Source: Salinimonas marina (GTDB lineage Bacteria; Pseudomonadota; Gammaproteobacteria; Enterobacterales; Alteromonadaceae). From it: a DNA stretch of 64,000 nt. The stretch is taken from positions 432,501-496,500 of the forward strand of contig NZ_CP064795.1 of assembly GCF_015644725.1 (NCBI RefSeq), written 5' to 3'. The first letter of the stretch is position 1; every line of letters begins with the position of its first letter. Below the pieces are notes generated by a model, which was not told the DNA's origin, searched no databases, and was given only the letters and a program-made list of their open reading frames with translations. This document shows, in pieces, positions 32,953 through 42,886 of the stretch. Position numbers and translations under genes: made by a program.

Positions 32953-35900
32953 TTACTGCTTGTGCCGGGTCATACTTTGCAACAACGCCCGTAACTTGGC
33001 AGGTTTTAAGGGCTTGCTAAGATACTTGACCCCTTGCGCAGTGGCCTGTTCTAACAATTGTTCATCGCGTTCAGCCGTGATAAGGGTGGCAGGTACCACT
33101 ACATCAAGTTGCTGACGAATAGCCTCAATTAATTGCAAGCCGTTATAGGACTCATCCAGCTGATAGTCCATCAGTACCACCTGGGGCCGCACCTCACAGG
33201 CAAGGGCCAAAGCGTCCTCCCAGGTTAAAGCAGTATTGACCTCGGCGCCCCATTTTTTCAGTACGGTGCTCAGCGCATCCAGGTTTTCCTGTTGGTCATC
33301 CACACACAACACCCGCAGCCCGGCAAATGAGGCAACGCGTGCAGCCTGTGGCCGGGGCGCAGCAGTAGCAGGCGCCGCGGCTGGTAGCATCAAGGTAAAG
33401 CAGCTACCCTTATCCGGTGTTGAATGAACCGAGCACGTGCCGTTCATGGCGGTGGTAAAGCGACGCACAATCGCCAGTCCTAATCCCACCCCGGGCTCAG
33501 CGCTGTCATGCGTACGGTAAAAATCTCCAAACACCAGTTGTTGCTGGGTTTTCTCAATGCCAACGCCGGTATCAAATACCCGAATTTGCACTTGCTGACC
33601 ATAAGGCCGGATGGTCAACAGCACCTTGCCCTGCTCGGTGTACTTGGTGGCATTCGACAACAAATTCTGTACTACCCGGTATAGGTAGGTTTTGTCAGCC
33701 ATTACCCAGCACTCACGCAGGCATACTTTGAGGGTCAGGTTCTTATCCGCTGCACGCATCTGCATTTGTTCAATCAGCGCCGATAGCTGGGTGGGTAGCG
33801 CCAGCGGCTTCAACGTGGGTTGCATTTCACCCTGGTCAAGACGGGCAATATCCAGCAACGTACCGATCAGATTTTCGCTGGCCACCACACTGTCGCCCAG
33901 GCGCGTTACAATCTGGCGGGTGGCATCATTTAGTGATGAGTCCTGCAGCGCACTGATATATAGCTTGGCGGCGTTTAAGGGTTGCAACACATCATGGCTG
34001 GCCAGCGCCAGAAATCGACTCTTGCTGGCATTGGCATCTTCCGCCACCTTGCGTGCCCGAATCAGCTCTTTTTCGGCTTCACGGCGGCGTTCAATTTCCA
34101 GCCGCAATTCAGCATTGATAGAGTAGACTTCTTCGGTACGCTTTTTTACCCGGGCTTCCAGATCCAGATTGGACTCTTCCAGGGCCTGCTGTATTTCCAC
34201 ATGTCCGGTAATATCATTAAAGCTGGTGACAAAGCCGCCGCCCGGTAATGGGTTGCCCACCATTTCAATGACACGGCCATCACGTCGCTTTCGGGTAAAG
34301 CGATGCGCGGTGCCGGCATGCAGATGTTGCAGACGCTTTTCCACATGTTCTGAAACATCCCCCGGCCCAAACTCCCCCTGCTCGGCGTTGTACCGAATAA
34401 GTTTTTCGATAGGCATTCCCACATTCAAAAAATGTTCGGGATAGTGATACAAATTGACGTATTGCTTGTTCCAGGCCACCAGATTCAGGTGTTTGTCGAT
34501 CACGCTGATCCCCTGATCAATATTTTCCAGCGACGTAAGCAGGGCGGTCATATTGAACTGCATGGCCTGAGTAGTATCATCAAAAAAGTTTACCACCTCG
34601 GTCAGGTCCAGTTTTTTACCGTGGATCACGCTGTCGATGAGGACCTTGGCACTGGCAGCGCCGATAACGCCGCCCAGCGCCCGTTCACAAAAGCCAATAA
34701 AGGCTTCGTCAGGTAGCTCACCAGGCTTCAGGTTTTGCTGGTTAGTTTGCTCATAATCGGCCAGCAGCTGCGTACAGCGACCCGGCCCCATAAAGGTCGA
34801 TAGCAGGGTGATTAAGTCGTCGATGGTCATGGTACTGTTTTGGGGAGTGCGGGCAGGCAGCGACGCATCTGCCGGCACAACAAACGCCTCTGCCTGTAAT
34901 CGGTCTATCAGTCTTGGCCGCGTAGCTCTGCTGACCAGCATATAGACCAGTGCATTGACCAGTAAACTCACCAACGCGCCCTGACTATGAAATTCGCCGG
35001 GGGCCAGGGTAGGGACACCGGCATTTATCACCGGCAAGCCCAGTAGCAGCATCCAGCAACTCAGCCCGGCGAGAAGCCCGCCGTAGACTCCGTACGCATG
35101 GCCCTGTTTCCAGTAGAGTGCGCCCACAATGGCGGGCAATAGCTGAATAACCAGTGAAAACGCAATCAGTCCGATGGAATGCAGCGAACGGCTGGTGGTC
35201 ATTTGCTGGTGGTATACAAACGCCAGCAGCAAAATCAGCCCTATCACCAGGCGGCGGATGAGCCGGATTTTGTGACTGTAATCCCGGGTGTCTATGGCTA
35301 ACTGCCGGTGCGCCAGTAAACGTGGCAAAATCACATCATTGGTCAGCATTGTACTTAAGGTTAATGTCGCCACGATGATCATGGCGGTGGCGGCTGACAA
35401 GCCCCCAGAAAAACAATCATCTGCAGCCACAGCGACTCGTAGTAAATTGCCATCGACAGCACATAAGTGTCGGGCTCCACGCCCGTGCCGGCAAACAACT
35501 GATTTCCGGCAATCGCAATAACCGGGATCACCAGGGCAGTTATGCTCAGATAAAGCGGAAATAACCAGCGCGCCGTTTTCAGATGACTCAGGCTTAAATT
35601 ATCGATGATGGCCACATGAAACTGCCGGGGCAGACAGATAACTGCAGCCGCCGCCATGACGGTTTGGGCGATAAAATCAAACGAGGCAAACTGCGCCAGT
35701 GCGGCGCTGGAAAAAAATGTGTCGGCCATGGCGGTACTGGCCTGTGTGGTCCAGACGGTATAGCCCAGCAAGGCCACCAGTACCAGTGCCAGCAACTTAA
35801 TTGATGACTCAAATGCAATAGCCAGCATCAGCCCGCGCCGGTATTCGGTAACATCGGTTTGGCGGGTACCAAAATAAATGGCAAACAACGCGATAAACAG

Positions 35901-36374
35901 GGTCGCGACCACAATGATCAACCGCGTATCGGACTGTTGGGTAAGTAACTGAAAAATGGCCCCGATTGCTTTAAGTTGCAGCGCGATGTAGGGGATAGTC
36001 GCCAGCAAGGCAATTAAGGTGACCAGCAGCGCCACCGGCTGGCGTTTACCATAACGGGAGGCGATAAAATCGGCAATGGTGGTGATATGCTGCTTTTTAC
36101 TGACTAAGGTGAGTTTGTAGATAAACCGGTAACCAAACACATACAAAATAACCGGGCCTAAGAATATCGGCAGGTAGGTCCAGGCGAAACGACTGGCCTG
36201 GCCCACCGAGCCAAAGAATGCCCAGGCGGTGCAATAGATGGCGAGGGCCAGCGAATATACCGCCGGATGAGACGTCAGCCAGCGGGCAGTTACCGAGTTT
36301 TTGTCACCCCAGCGGGCAATATAAAATAAGCTCACCAGATAGAGCAATGCGAGTGCAATCCAGCCCAACGTCAT
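32953..36374 (-). CDS. crbS: CrbS-like hybrid histidine kinase with sodium:solute symporter domain (apparent frameshift)
   Basis: About 1,140 aa after correction. The N-terminal half is a multi-spanning SSS (Na+/solute symporter) domain (TLGWIALALLYLVSLFYIARWG...), followed by a PAS-type region (NIDQGISVIDKHLNLVAWN) and a coiled coil. HisKA (FLALASHDVLQPLNAAK), HATPase_c (NLLSNATKYT; GVGLGLAIVRRF) and a C-terminal receiver (VLMDYQLDES Asp; YLSKP Lys) complete it. The frame changes at a C run, 35402–35406; one extra base restores VFLGGLSAATAMIIVA. This matches CrbS/MxtR kinases that control acs. Start ATG at 36374. Confidence 0.88.
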
Positions 36375-36584
36375 TGTCGGTTACATCCTGTTGTTAAAAA
36401 TACCGGGGTTCGGGCCCCATACTACAGGCCTGCATAATGGCATGTTGATAACAGAAGATCACGATGAGGTGACTGCCAGAGCGCGGATCCACAAATAAAA
36501 CGGGGTGAAAGTGTACATAGTGTGGATAATTTGTACGAAAATAAAAAAAGATGAAATTAATCACAAAAAACCACAGTTTAGTGA

Positions 36585-36613
36585 TTGACAAAAGGGCAGG
36601 GCTTGCGTAAATT
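36585..36613 (+). promoter_or_regulatory. Sigma-70 promoter of tRNA-Leu
   Basis: Consensus TTGACA and TAAATT are separated by 17 bp. The discriminator gcgcacc, shared with the tRNA–tuf promoter, follows and the tRNA begins about 52 bp downstream. Confidence 0.8.
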
Positions 36614-36665
36614 GCGCACCCACAACGACGCAGACACAGCAATACTCCGTGTTTGTATCTTGTAA

Positions 36666-36752
36666 GCCCAGGTGGTGAAATTGGTAGACACGCTAGCTTC
36701 AGGTGCTAGTGCTCGCAAGGGCGTGGCGGTTCAAGTCCGCCCCTGGGCACCA
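36666..36752 (+). tRNA. tRNA-Leu(CAG)
   Basis: An 87-nt class II tRNA: acceptor GCCCAGG/CCTGGGC, anticodon stem CTAGC/GCTAG with loop TTCAGGT (anticodon CAG), long variable arm, T-loop TTCAAGT, encoded CCA. Its last 16 nt are reiterated in the tandem repeats that follow. Confidence 0.96.
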
Positions 36753-37646
36753 TTTCTTTATTCTTCGAATAAATTCTTATTCACATTGTTTCTATAAAGT
36801 TTTAAGCAGTCGGCGGACTATTCCAGCCAAAAATCACAGATTTTTGTCGTTACGCTGCGCGCAAAGCGGTGCTTTGCATACTGCGCTTGCTGCACCCGCC
36901 CCTGGGCACTATTTCTTAGTTCTTCGAATAAATTCTTATTCACATTGTTTCTATAAAGTTTTAAGCACTCGGCGGACTATTCCAGCCAAAAATCACAGAT
37001 TTTTGTCGTTACGCTGCGCGCAAAGCGGTGCTTTGCATACTGCGCTTGCTGCACCCGCCCCTGGGGACCATTTCTTAGTTCTTCGAATAAATTCTTATTC
37101 ACATTGTTTCTATAAAGTTTTAAGCAGTCGGCGGACTATTCCAGCCAAAAATCACAGATTTTTGTCGTTACGCTGCGCGCAAAGCGGTGCTTTGCATACT
37201 GCGCTTGCTGCACCCGCCCCTGGGCACCATTTCTTAGTTCTTCGAATAAATTCTTATTCACATTGTTTCTATAAAGTTTTAAGCAGTCGGCGGACTATTC
37301 CAGCCAAAAATCACAGATTTTTGTCGTTACGCTGCGCGCAAAGCGGTGCTTTGCATACTGCGCTTGCTGCACCCGCCCCTGGGCACCATTTCTTTATTCT
37401 TCGAATAAATTCTTATTCACATTGTTTCTATAAAGTTTTAAGCAGTCGGCGGACTATTCCAGCCAAAAATCACAGATTTTTGTCGTTACGCTGCGCGCAA
37501 AGCGGTGCTTTGCATACTGCGCTTGCTGCACCCGCCCCTGGGCACCATTTCTTAGTTCTTCGAATAAATTCTTATTCACATTGTTTCTATAAAGTTTTAA
37601 GCAGTCGGCGGACTATTCCAGCCAAAAATCACAGATTTTTGTCGTT
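36737..37646 (+). repeat. tRNA-linked 159-bp tandem repeats (about 5.7 units)
   Basis: Units begin at 36737, 36896, 37055, 37214, 37373 and 37532 (last one partial). Each starts with the tRNA-Leu 3' end ccgcccctgggcacca, with one-base changes in copies 2 (CACT) and 3 (GGGACCA). Each full unit then contains three inverted repeats: GAATAA/TTATTC, AAAAATC-aca-GATTTTT and GCAAAGC-ggt-GCTTTGC. Other differences are few (ttatt/agttc, cagtcgg/cactcgg). The array lies directly downstream of the tRNA and is probably co-transcribed. It resembles the E. coli tyrT repeats that yield rtT RNA. Confidence 0.92.
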
Positions 37647-37811
37647 GTGCCTATCCACATGAAAGAAACACTGGTACTGAATCTGGTTCCCCGCATTGCT
37701 GAAGTATTGCCGGTAATACCGCCGCCAGCTTTGCTATACGCTTGTTTAATCTTAAACGCTGTTCATTAAGTGCCCACACGATATAGTTAAAGTGACTGAA
37801 GTGAGGGTGGT

Positions 37812-38537
37812 ATGAACGTCAATACAAAATTAAATATGCAGGATCTCACCAGAGCCTATAAAAATCTGGCCAGTTTTTTGTTTCGGCATCCCGTAATAGG
37901 AACAATATTGTTGATTCTGAGCGGATTAGTCAGCGAATTGTCGATGGCCCAGTTTCCTTTAAAAATGGCTGCGCTGGTGGCACTGCTGGGCTTTAGCGTT
38001 GCCCTGGTCACCACACAATATCGAACCGGCTCGTTGGGACCATTACTGGCTGAACTCAAGTTCCAACAACCGCTATGGCTTGGGGTTATTACCGGCGTCC
38101 TTGCGCTAAGCTGGGGCGGCATCTGGGTAGCACAGCATTTAGTGCGTATAAGTGGTGCGGCCCATAATCAGCACAGTGATACTGCCATAATACTTGATGG
38201 CACGGTATTAGGCGGTATGGTGGTGGGGGCGGCTCTTATTTGCATGACCCAAATCATGCCCCTGGTGCTAAGTTATTTTTGTCTGAGCCTGGGCCTGAAT
38301 AAAAAGCAGGGCGAAGCGATATGGCTGAAGTTGCTGACCCAGCTTAAACTATTGGTTGCCTTTATGCCGGTGGCAAGTCTGGCGGTGGTGGCGGCATTTA
38401 TTGGGCTGGATGTTAGTGCCCTCTTTGTGGTGCTAAGTGCCTTATATGCGACCTTTGTCCTGTTTATTGTGTTCGAAATTGATCCGGCGCCACCGCGAGA
38501 GGTAGTCCGGTTTACGCTTACACCTCAGACTACCTGA
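37812..38537 (+). CDS. Multi-pass membrane protein of unknown function
   Basis: A 241-aa integral membrane protein with about six hydrophobic segments (e.g. VIGTILLILSGLVSELSMA, MAALVALLGFSVALV, LWLGVITGVLALSWGGIWVA, LLVAFMPVASLAVVAAFIGL, ALFVVLSALYATFVLFIVF). No recognised family motif. It begins shortly after the tRNA-linked repeats and is convergent with the Hpt gene. The start ATG at 37812 follows gagggtggt. Confidence 0.7.
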   Translation: MNVNTKLNMQDLTRAYKNLASFLFRHPVIGTILLILSGLVSELSMAQFPLKMAALVALLGFSVALVTTQYRTGSLGPLLAELKFQQPLWLGVITGVLALSWGGIWVAQHLVRISGAAHNQHSDTAIILDGTVLGGMVVGAALICMTQIMPLVLSYFCLSLGLNKKQGEAIWLKLLTQLKLLVAFMPVASLAVVAAFIGLDVSALFVVLSALYATFVLFIVFEIDPAPPREVVRFTLTPQTT

Positions 38538-38573
38538 ACATAAATTCCAGCCTCAGAGAATGAGCCACAGCGA

Positions 38574-38930
38574 TTACCCGGACACAGTGGGGTGCTGAAT
38601 CTTCACCACCTCAACAAACTTATCAAACAGCCGGTAACTTGCTGACACACGGGCCGGTAACTGTTCCGGCCTGGTGGTCAGCTCATATTCGCACACCTTG
38701 AAATGATGATACAGCCGCTGGGCGCCCACCTGACCCGCGTTGCCTTTAAGCGTGTGTAACAGCATGGATATTTGCTGGTGATCGTGTTGTTCTATGGCTT
38801 TATCAAGCTGGCTGAGCATAGTCGGCACCTGCTGCACAAACAGTGTCAGCACCCTGGTCAGCAGTTGAGGATTATGCATTAAACGACGTGCAGCATCCGC
38901 CGCATCAAAATGAGAACTGGAGTGGGGCAT
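38574..38930 (-). CDS. Histidine phosphotransfer (Hpt) protein
   Basis: A 118-aa four-helix Hpt protein. The phospho-accepting His lies in LLHTLKGNAGQVGA (about residue 59). It starts 26 bp after the stop of the receiver–GGDEF gene and is in the same orientation, so the two probably form an operon and phosphorelay partners. By family knowledge it would carry phosphate between a hybrid kinase receiver and a terminal receiver; the hybrid kinase is not identified. Confidence 0.88.
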   Translation of the reverse strand: MPHSSSHFDAADAARRLMHNPQLLTRVLTLFVQQVPTMLSQLDKAIEQHDHQQISMLLHTLKGNAGQVGAQRLYHHFKVCEYELTTRPEQLPARVSASYRLFDKFVEVVKIQHPTVSG

Positions 38931-38956
38931 GTATTGCTATAACCTTGTTACTACGA

Positions 38957-39886
38957 TTAACCGTGGCTGCACACAAACCGGTTACGGCCTTGTGCTTTGG
39001 CTTGATAAAGGTGTCGATCGGCCTGGGAAATGACCTGTTCGATAGGGAGTTGTTGCTCCGGTGAGAAGATACTGTGACCAATACTTACGGTGACATAGCC
39101 GGTGTCGGTATGCTTATGCTCGATATTCAGCGCCCGGATGGTTTCCAGTAGCCGCTGACAGACCACTTTCGCCCCGGCACCACTGGTGTTGGGCAACAAC
39201 ACCATAAATTCTTCGCCGCCAATTCTGATCAGGTGGTCCATAGGTCGCATCAGGGTGTTCTGAACCGCGCTCGACAGTTGCCATAAGCACTCATCTCCGG
39301 CTGGATGGCCATACTCATCGTTGTATTGCTTAAAAAAGTCAATGTCAAAAATCGCCACCGATAGGGGCTGCTGATCCCGAATACAGTCTTTGACGATAGC
39401 GGGAAGACGCTCTTCCAAATAATGGCGGTTGAAAGCCCCTGTCAGCCGATCGGTATAAATTAATGTTTCCAGTAAGTCAGATTTAAGCTTATGGGACAAA
39501 TGAAACTTTACCCGGTTACGAAAGGTAGTGGCATTGATAGGCTTAATAACAAAATCAACCCCACCGGCTGCCCAGCATTGTTCCTGCTCTTCATCATCGT
39601 CGCTGGCAGTCACAAAAATCACCGGGATTTGCTTTGTTTCTGGTTTCAGATGTAACTTTTGGCTAAGTTCGTGGCCGCTGAATCCTGGCATATTCACATC
39701 GGTGATCACCAAATCAGGACGATTTGTAGCGCAAAACTCCATGGCGGCCGACGCACTGGAAACCGTATGACACTGGGCGATGTCCGCAAGCAAAGTTTCC
39801 ATAATCAATAAACTGGAAATCTGGTCGTCAACAATGAGCACCTGGCAATCATCTAGTGTACGGGGGCGATTTTCTTCAAAAGTCAC
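38957..39886 (-). CDS. Response regulator–diguanylate cyclase (REC–GGDEF)
   Basis: A 309-aa protein. The receiver domain (about 12–130) has Asp in LVITDVNMPG and Lys in FVIKPIN. The GGDEF domain (about 145–305) has active-site GGEEF (IRIGGEEFMVLLPN) and substrate-loop motif FDIDFFKQYNDEYGHPAGDECL. The intact signature predicts synthesis of c-di-GMP from two GTP upon phosphorylation. I see no clear RxxD inhibitory site right before GGEEF. It precedes an Hpt gene. Confidence 0.92.
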   Translation of the reverse strand: MTFEENRPRTLDDCQVLIVDDQISSLLIMETLLADIAQCHTVSSASAAMEFCATNRPDLVITDVNMPGFSGHELSQKLHLKPETKQIPVIFVTASDDDEEQEQCWAAGGVDFVIKPINATTFRNRVKFHLSHKLKSDLLETLIYTDRLTGAFNRHYLEERLPAIVKDCIRDQQPLSVAIFDIDFFKQYNDEYGHPAGDECLWQLSSAVQNTLMRPMDHLIRIGGEEFMVLLPNTSGAGAKVVCQRLLETIRALNIEHKHTDTGYVTVSIGHSIFSPEQQLPIEQVISQADRHLYQAKAQGRNRFVCSHG

Positions 39887-40095
39887 TAAGGCTCCTGTGA
39901 ATTGATATCGGCGTATCAGGACGCATAACAGCTAATTTAAGACAATATAACGGTAGCAAGTTTTTGATAATTATACTTTCAGGTACTTTATGACTCTATG
40001 GCAATTGAATATCTGGCGTAGCCCTATGGCCTGCTCATGCAGACTATTGGCGCATGTCTAACCCTAGTATACGGTAAAATAAAAAATGCGTGAGT

Positions 40096-40518
40096 TTATC
40101 CAATAAATAAACGTATACCCACGAATACATAGAGCGCCGCGTTGATCAGCCAGCCACCTAAGAAGAAATAGCTACGGGGACTGGGGTTTTTCTCGGTGGC
40201 AATAGCATAGTACAGGATCATATGGCCCAGTCGGGCAAGGGCAAAGGCCCATACCATGGCGCCAAGAACCGCCGGGTCTGCCCCGATGATGATGCCAATG
40301 ATAACCGGAATCACAAATACGGCCAGGTTTTCTAATGAATTGTGAAAAGTTCGGTGGGTTCTGAATACCAGAGACTCATGGCCCAGGTTATTGCTGACCT
40401 GACCCGGTGGCGTTTTACCTTTTTTGCTGTGTACCGCCGCGGCAATAAAATTTTGCAAAAACACCATCAGCAAAATAAACCACAAGCCGGTCAGGCTCCA
40501 CCAATAAGTATGACTCAT
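40096..40518 (-). CDS. MAPEG-family membrane protein
   Basis: A 140-aa membrane protein with four hydrophobic helices. The MAPEG signature region is HRTFHNSLENLAVFVIPVIIG, followed by VWAFALARLGHMILYY. MAPEG proteins include microsomal glutathione transferases, but most bacterial members lack proven activity. The neighbouring grxB gene lies 77 bp away in the same direction. Confidence 0.85.
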   Translation of the reverse strand: MSHTYWWSLTGLWFILLMVFLQNFIAAAVHSKKGKTPPGQVSNNLGHESLVFRTHRTFHNSLENLAVFVIPVIIGIIIGADPAVLGAMVWAFALARLGHMILYYAIATEKNPSPRSYFFLGGWLINAALYVFVGIRLFIG

Positions 40519-40595
40519 AATTACTCCTGATTAATATCATGTTTGTTATTACGGCGGCTGACCGGTGCCGGTTGGACTACCACCTCATCTGCAAT

Positions 40596-41246
40596 CTATA
40601 CCGCCTGGTCATAGTAGCATTTAATGTTGGTCAGCTTGCTGACCTGATTAATATAACTGCGTAGTTGGTCAGGGATCTTCAAATCTTTGACTAAGGTTAA
40701 GTTTCGTAAGATTGGAAATAACATCACATCATCCCAGCTTAACTGATTGTCACGCTCTTCAGGTAAAATAACTTCTGGTAAGGCTGCCAGGGTTTGCTCA
40801 ACCTGACTTTGATAGGCTTCGGTATTTTCAAAAGCCTCGTCGAACGACATACCCAGCATGTCCTCTTTCTTGTGTTGAAAGTAATCCCGGGCCGACTGCG
40901 TCTCAAATTCAGGCTGAGTCACCCTGATATGACGCGGGTACAATAGCCCTCTGGTCGCCTGCGAGATATCATCGAGCATCTGCAGATGGGCCTGATAGCC
41001 ACTACCTTCATGCAGATCCGTCTTGCTCATAGAGACAAGGTGCTGCACGATATCCATACTTTCTGCCATCGCGCTGCCATCTTCGAGTTGTAGAATGGGT
41101 ACAATTTTTTTGCCCACCAAACGCTCGCCGGTGTCGGTATCATCGTTGTCTAAAAATACCTTTTTGTGGTCGATATTCAGATAATTGGCCACCATATCGG
41201 CGCGTACACAATAGGGACAATGAAGATACTGATACAGTGTTACCAT
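40596..41246 (-). CDS. grxB: Glutaredoxin 2 (GrxB)
   Basis: A 216-aa GST-fold glutaredoxin. It has the active-site CPYC (about residues 10–13 in YLHCPYCVRAD), VPILQLEDGSAMAESMDIVQHL for glutathione binding, and an all-helical C-terminal domain. The length equals the E. coli GrxB class and not short glutaredoxins. It reduces protein disulfides and glutathionylated proteins in the cytoplasm. The ATG is preceded by ggagaatcct. Confidence 0.94.
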   Translation of the reverse strand: MVTLYQYLHCPYCVRADMVANYLNIDHKKVFLDNDDTDTGERLVGKKIVPILQLEDGSAMAESMDIVQHLVSMSKTDLHEGSGYQAHLQMLDDISQATRGLLYPRHIRVTQPEFETQSARDYFQHKKEDMLGMSFDEAFENTEAYQSQVEQTLAALPEVILPEERDNQLSWDDVMLFPILRNLTLVKDLKIPDQLRSYINQVSKLTNIKCYYDQAV

Positions 41247-41373
41247 AGGATTCTCCGTAGCGTTATGCTAATAAAATACAGAATCTTATACATACGGTCG
41301 CCAGTCTCAAGTTACAACCCCGTAGCCGGATTCATCTGGACGACTTATTAATCACCGGTAGATTAAGGAGTCT

Positions 41374-42012
41374 ATGGCCGACCTTTCACTGTTAGCAACA
41401 TTTTGCCTTGCCACATTAACCCTGACCTTTTCTCCGGGGCCTTCGAATCTGTACATTATTGCCTGTACTTTGCATCAGGGCCCAAGAGCCGGGGTGGCAG
41501 CCGCCATGGGGCTGGCGCTGGGCAGCATTATCTATGTCGTGTTATCGGTATCGGGGATAGCCGCGCTGGTGGTGTTTTCACCGGTGATGTTTACTGTGCT
41601 AAAGATCCTTGGCGCGGGCTATCTGATATGGCTGGGGACACAGGCGCTGCGCACCGCCAAAGACGACGCCAAAGGCCACGAACCCGCTAAACCGACCTCC
41701 ACAGGCCTTAGACAAAGCATAATAGTGGAACTGACCAACCCTAAATCCGCGTTATTCTTTATCGCGTTTCTGCCGCAATTTGTAACCCCGGCAGGGGGAG
41801 AAGTTGTTACTCAACTACTGATTTTAGGGGCAATTTACACCTTACTGGCGCTGGGTTCGGATTTATTTATGGTGATCCTTAGTGGCCAGTTGCGACGCTG
41901 GCTGAGCCATCATAGTTCATTTCATTACTGGCAGAATCAGGTCGCCGGGGGAGTATTGATAGCGTTGGGTGGCTTCATCCTGATGGCGGATGTTCTGAGT
42001 CTGGGTAGCTAG
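41374..42012 (+). CDS. LysE/RhtB-family amino-acid exporter
   Basis: A 212-aa inner-membrane exporter with six hydrophobic segments. Family motifs: LTFSPGPSNLYI near the N-terminus, GVAAAMGLALGSIIYVVLSVSG, YLIWLGTQALR and ELTNPKSALFFIAFLPQFV. Members export amino acids such as threonine, homoserine or lysine. The substrate cannot be assigned. Confidence 0.9.
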   Translation: MADLSLLATFCLATLTLTFSPGPSNLYIIACTLHQGPRAGVAAAMGLALGSIIYVVLSVSGIAALVVFSPVMFTVLKILGAGYLIWLGTQALRTAKDDAKGHEPAKPTSTGLRQSIIVELTNPKSALFFIAFLPQFVTPAGGEVVTQLLILGAIYTLLALGSDLFMVILSGQLRRWLSHHSSFHYWQNQVAGGVLIALGGFILMADVLSLGS

Positions 42013-42216
42013 CCACGATGTTATTGTTCGTAAAGTATTGGCGCCTGACATTGCGTTCGCAGTCGTAGCTGCAGGCAGCTAAACGAAGGGCGAGGGCCAG
42101 TGGTGATAAGAAATGACAGCTAAAGCTACAAAGCGCCCGCTACAAATTTCACGGTTCACAGGGTGGGGCGGTAGATACCGCTGGCCGCCCCCATGTTAAT
42201 TCACGGCGTCAACTAT

Positions 42217-42723
42217 TTACGATTTTGGCATAAGCACTTTTTCAATCACATGCACTATGCCATTGTTGGCACGGATATTTTCCTCAACAATCATAGTCTT
42301 TTCCACCGTCATTCTACTGCCTTTAACCATTAACTGAAGGTTGGTGCCTTCCAGAGATTCTGCATATTTGTTGGCGGCGGCCTGTTCCGCGTCAATTTTA
42401 CCTTCGGCCACATGGTAGGTCAGAACTTTAACCAGTTTTTCTTTGTTTTCAGGCTTTAGCAATTCATCAAGTTTACCTTCAGGCAGCTTTTCAAACGCAG
42501 TGTTGTTGGGAGCAAATACCGTAATATCACCAGAATCTTTCAGGATGTCAGTGATGCCGGCAGCTTCAATCGCTTTGACCAGTGTAGAAAACTGCTCATC
42601 ATTTTGCAGTACCTGCACGATATCATGAGACTTTTTTTCACCATGATGATTTGCCACCACCGACATGCTTAACAGGGCACAGCTAAGCGCCAATAAATAC
42701 TTCATGCTATTGATTAGTTTCAT
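42217..42723 (-). CDS. Secreted fasciclin-domain protein
   Basis: A 168-aa protein. Signal peptide (MKYLLALSCALLSMSVVA, preceded by MKLINS) then one FAS1 domain: FSTLVKAIEAAGITDILKDSGDITVFAPNNTAF, LTYHVAEGKI, and the second conserved block ANNGIVHVIEKVLMP. FAS1 domains mediate adhesion or matrix binding. A GC hairpin (42165–42191) lies beyond its stop, between it and the convergent exporter gene. Confidence 0.92.
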   Translation of the reverse strand: MKLINSMKYLLALSCALLSMSVVANHHGEKKSHDIVQVLQNDEQFSTLVKAIEAAGITDILKDSGDITVFAPNNTAFEKLPEGKLDELLKPENKEKLVKVLTYHVAEGKIDAEQAAANKYAESLEGTNLQLMVKGSRMTVEKTMIVEENIRANNGIVHVIEKVLMPKS

Positions 42724-42886
42724 TAATTTCTCCGAACATTAAAGGGGCTAGTAATTACGACTCTATTAATACGTAGCACTGTAGATCTGGATTGACCGTC
42801 AAAAGAGTAATCCCAAAACCAGCAAAAATGTGTATACTATTTAAACGATGTGAAAAGTTAGCGTTACTTCGCCGTTGGAGGTGAAT

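Noticed and set aside
36737..37646. CRISPR array
   Set aside because: Whole 159-bp units are near-identical, with no variable spacers and no cas genes; they are tandem repeats.
36703..37662. A 319-codon open frame through the tRNA-Leu repeats, encoding a 53-residue repeated peptide
   Set aside because: It starts inside the tRNA gene, has no ribosome-binding site, and stays open only because the unit length (159) is a multiple of three. A repeat-derived RNA is the better explanation.
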